Assembly: GCF_000374465.1 (NCBI RefSeq)
Contig: NZ_KB894530.1
Span: 64,501 to 128,500 of the forward strand
From: Ahrensia kielensis DSM 5890
GTDB lineage: Bacteria; Pseudomonadota; Alphaproteobacteria; Rhizobiales; Rhizobiaceae
Direction of reading: 5' to 3'
DNA: 64,000 nucleotides
This document shows, one piece after another, positions 63,216-64,000 of the stretch (positions are counted from its first letter, which is position 1; the number at the start of each line of letters is the position of its first letter). The notes beneath the pieces were generated by a model that searched no databases, was not told where the DNA came from, and worked only from the letters and a program-made list of their open reading frames with translations. Both the position numbers and the translations under genes were made by a program.

Positions 63216-63568
63216 TGGCACAGGTTAATGTTACCATTGATGGCAAAAGCTACCGAATGGCCTGCGATCCGGGGCAAGAAGAGCATCTTGAAGCGCTGGC
63301 GGCCAAGTTCGACAAATATGTCGGCCATTTAAAATCATCCTTTGGCGAAATTGGCGACCAACGGCTCACCGTTATGGCGGGCATTATGGTGATGGATGAA
63401 CTCACCGAACTGCAAAAGCGCGTTAAAGGCATTGAAACCGAAATGGAATCGCTGCGCCGCACCCGCGACGATGCGCTGAGCAAAGCTGACAAACGCGATG
63501 AAACGCTCGTTGAGCGCCTAACAACTGCCGCCGATAAAATCGACGAGATTGCGGGCAAGTTGGTTTAG
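63215..63568 (+). CDS. zapA: cell division protein ZapA
   Basis: FtsZ-ring stabilising protein, 117 residues. The N-terminal globular domain has VNVTIDGKSYRMACDPGQEEHLEALAAKFD (positions 3-32), which is the family signature, then TVMAGIMVMDEL and the C-terminal coiled coil (about 65-115, KGIETEMESLRRTRDD). ZapA tetramers bundle FtsZ filaments at midcell. It is coupled to the DUF4164 gene upstream. Confidence 0.93.
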   Translation: MAQVNVTIDGKSYRMACDPGQEEHLEALAAKFDKYVGHLKSSFGEIGDQRLTVMAGIMVMDELTELQKRVKGIETEMESLRRTRDDALSKADKRDETLVERLTTAADKIDEIAGKLV

Positions 63569-63625
63569 GGGGGCTGGCGGTGGTCTTGAGCTTTCCCCTT
63601 GAATGTCTGACGCGTTTTAGAGTGG

Positions 63626-63647
63626 TTCACTCAAGTGGTTGAGTGAA
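63626..63647. other. inverted repeat upstream of the terminal gene
   Basis: Perfect arms ttcactcaa (63626-63634) and ttgagtgaa (63639-63647) around gtgg, 16 bases before the next ATG. This could be an operator for the downstream gene, or a palindromic repeat of the rhizobial type. Confidence 0.5.
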
Positions 63648-63663
63648 ATTTGGAGAGATCGCT

Positions 63664-64000
63664 ATGTTGTCAATTGATGAATTTATGTCTTCTCTAGCAA
63701 AGCGCCACCCTGTATTTATTTCCCGTGGTCACAAGAAGCATGTTGCCGAAACAATAAAGGCTATTTGGCCATCAGCAACATTGGAAGAAGATTACAAGGG
63801 GCCTGAAACGGCCGGCCCAAAAGTACATTTTTTTATTCGTGATGGCGCAACAAAGATTGCAATTAATTTTCGATACAAGACCAGCAAGTTTGAGCTGGAT
63901 GACGAAGGTATCGAGTTAAAAGATCATAATGCATTAGATCATGGGCGCTATGACTTCGTTTCCGATCTAGCTAGCATGGAACAATTAATAAACGAGGTAG
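63664..64000 (+). CDS. unrecognised protein, 3' end outside window
   Basis: An open frame of 112 codons runs to the window edge. The ATG at 63664 has ribosome-binding site ttggaga at 63650-63656. The visible protein starts MLSIDEFMSSLAKRHPVFIS, then has a basic patch (RGHKKHVAE), an EEDYKGPETAGPKVHFFIRD block and an alternating strand pattern (KIAINFRYKTSKFEL), then DHNALDHGRYDFVSDLASME. N-termini of this kind occur on proteins from restriction or defence islands, but I cannot name the family. No signal peptide or membrane segment is seen. Confidence 0.7.
   Translation, partial: MLSIDEFMSSLAKRHPVFISRGHKKHVAETIKAIWPSATLEEDYKGPETAGPKVHFFIRDGATKIAINFRYKTSKFELDDEGIELKDHNALDHGRYDFVSDLASMEQLINEV

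Noticed and set aside
63569-63663. 6S RNA after zapA
   Set aside because: Only 95 bases separate zapA from the next gene, too short for a 6S RNA with its large central bubble, and no such fold is visible.
1-64000. tRNA, rRNA, prophage or integrase genes
   Set aside because: I looked for tRNA-like clover leaves, rRNA signatures, and phage or recombinase proteins along the window and found none.

Overview
The window looks like chromosomal DNA from an alphaproteobacterium of the order Hyphomicrobiales (Rhizobiales). Three things point there. First, the marker genes: gapR (DUF2312), a TrcR-type DUF1013 regulator, an RcdA/DUF1465 protein, DUF1192, DUF1244, an Omp10-like lipoprotein and a DUF882 peptidase. 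Second, the gene order: DUF1036-pyk, purK-purE-DUF465, SEL1-efp-suhB-MotA/MotB-like, and DUF4164-zapA next to tkt-gap-pgk-fba. Third, rhizobial-type intergenic palindromes. By eye the base composition is moderate, near 48-50% GC, lower than most soil rhizobia, so a marine or host-associated relative is possible; the genus cannot be named from sequence alone. I see no rRNA, tRNA, CRISPR array, transposase or integrase.

Layout. 1-6.1 kb: glutamate synthase (gltB, cut by the window edge, and gltD) with a small YbjQ-like gene between them. 6.2-10.3 kb: gapR, a secreted DUF882 peptidase and a sigma-54 response regulator. 10.4-15.7 kb: oligoendopeptidase, a DUF3445 haem protein, and the two-gene carboxyspermidine route to spermidine. 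15.9-25 kb: cell-envelope genes (Omp10-like lipoprotein, a 5'-nucleotidase fused to LysM, a beta-barrel protein, a lytic transglycosylase, a DUF459 protein) plus hemH and kdsD. 25-31.8 kb: DUF1036-pyk, a hydrolase, a TPR protein, rpmJ, purE/purK and two DUF465 genes. 32-37.6 kb: ThiE-like, SEL1, efp, inositol monophosphatase and a MotA/MotB-like pair. 37.7-47.4 kb: ABC exporter, rpmE, rcdA-like, DUF1192, quinone oxidoreductase, a phytase-like secreted protein behind a candidate Pho box, trcR, and a YafY/VOC/SDR group.

47.6-51.2 kb is the main accessory segment. A dense mosaic of palindromic repeats borders an AT-rich two-gene operon on the minus strand. It encodes a small multi-pass membrane protein of SLATT type and a reverse transcriptase with intact motifs A, B and C. 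A tiny leader ORF with a strong ribosome-binding site is translationally coupled to the membrane protein. This looks like a reverse-transcriptase anti-phage or abortive-infection system with a pore-type effector, and it is the best candidate in the window for a poorly described system.

51.2-63.6 kb: taurine-pyruvate aminotransferase with TauR-like direct repeats upstream, then the minus-strand carbon-metabolism genes tkt, gap, pgk and fba. Between gap and pgk lie LysE, DUF924, a small membrane protein, a zinc-ribbon/PIN-like protein (a second possible defence gene) and a small secreted protein. DUF4164-zapA follows on the plus strand. The last 337 bases carry the 5' part of an unrecognised gene where the backbone would normally continue with 6S RNA and a 5-formyltetrahydrofolate cyclo-ligase gene.
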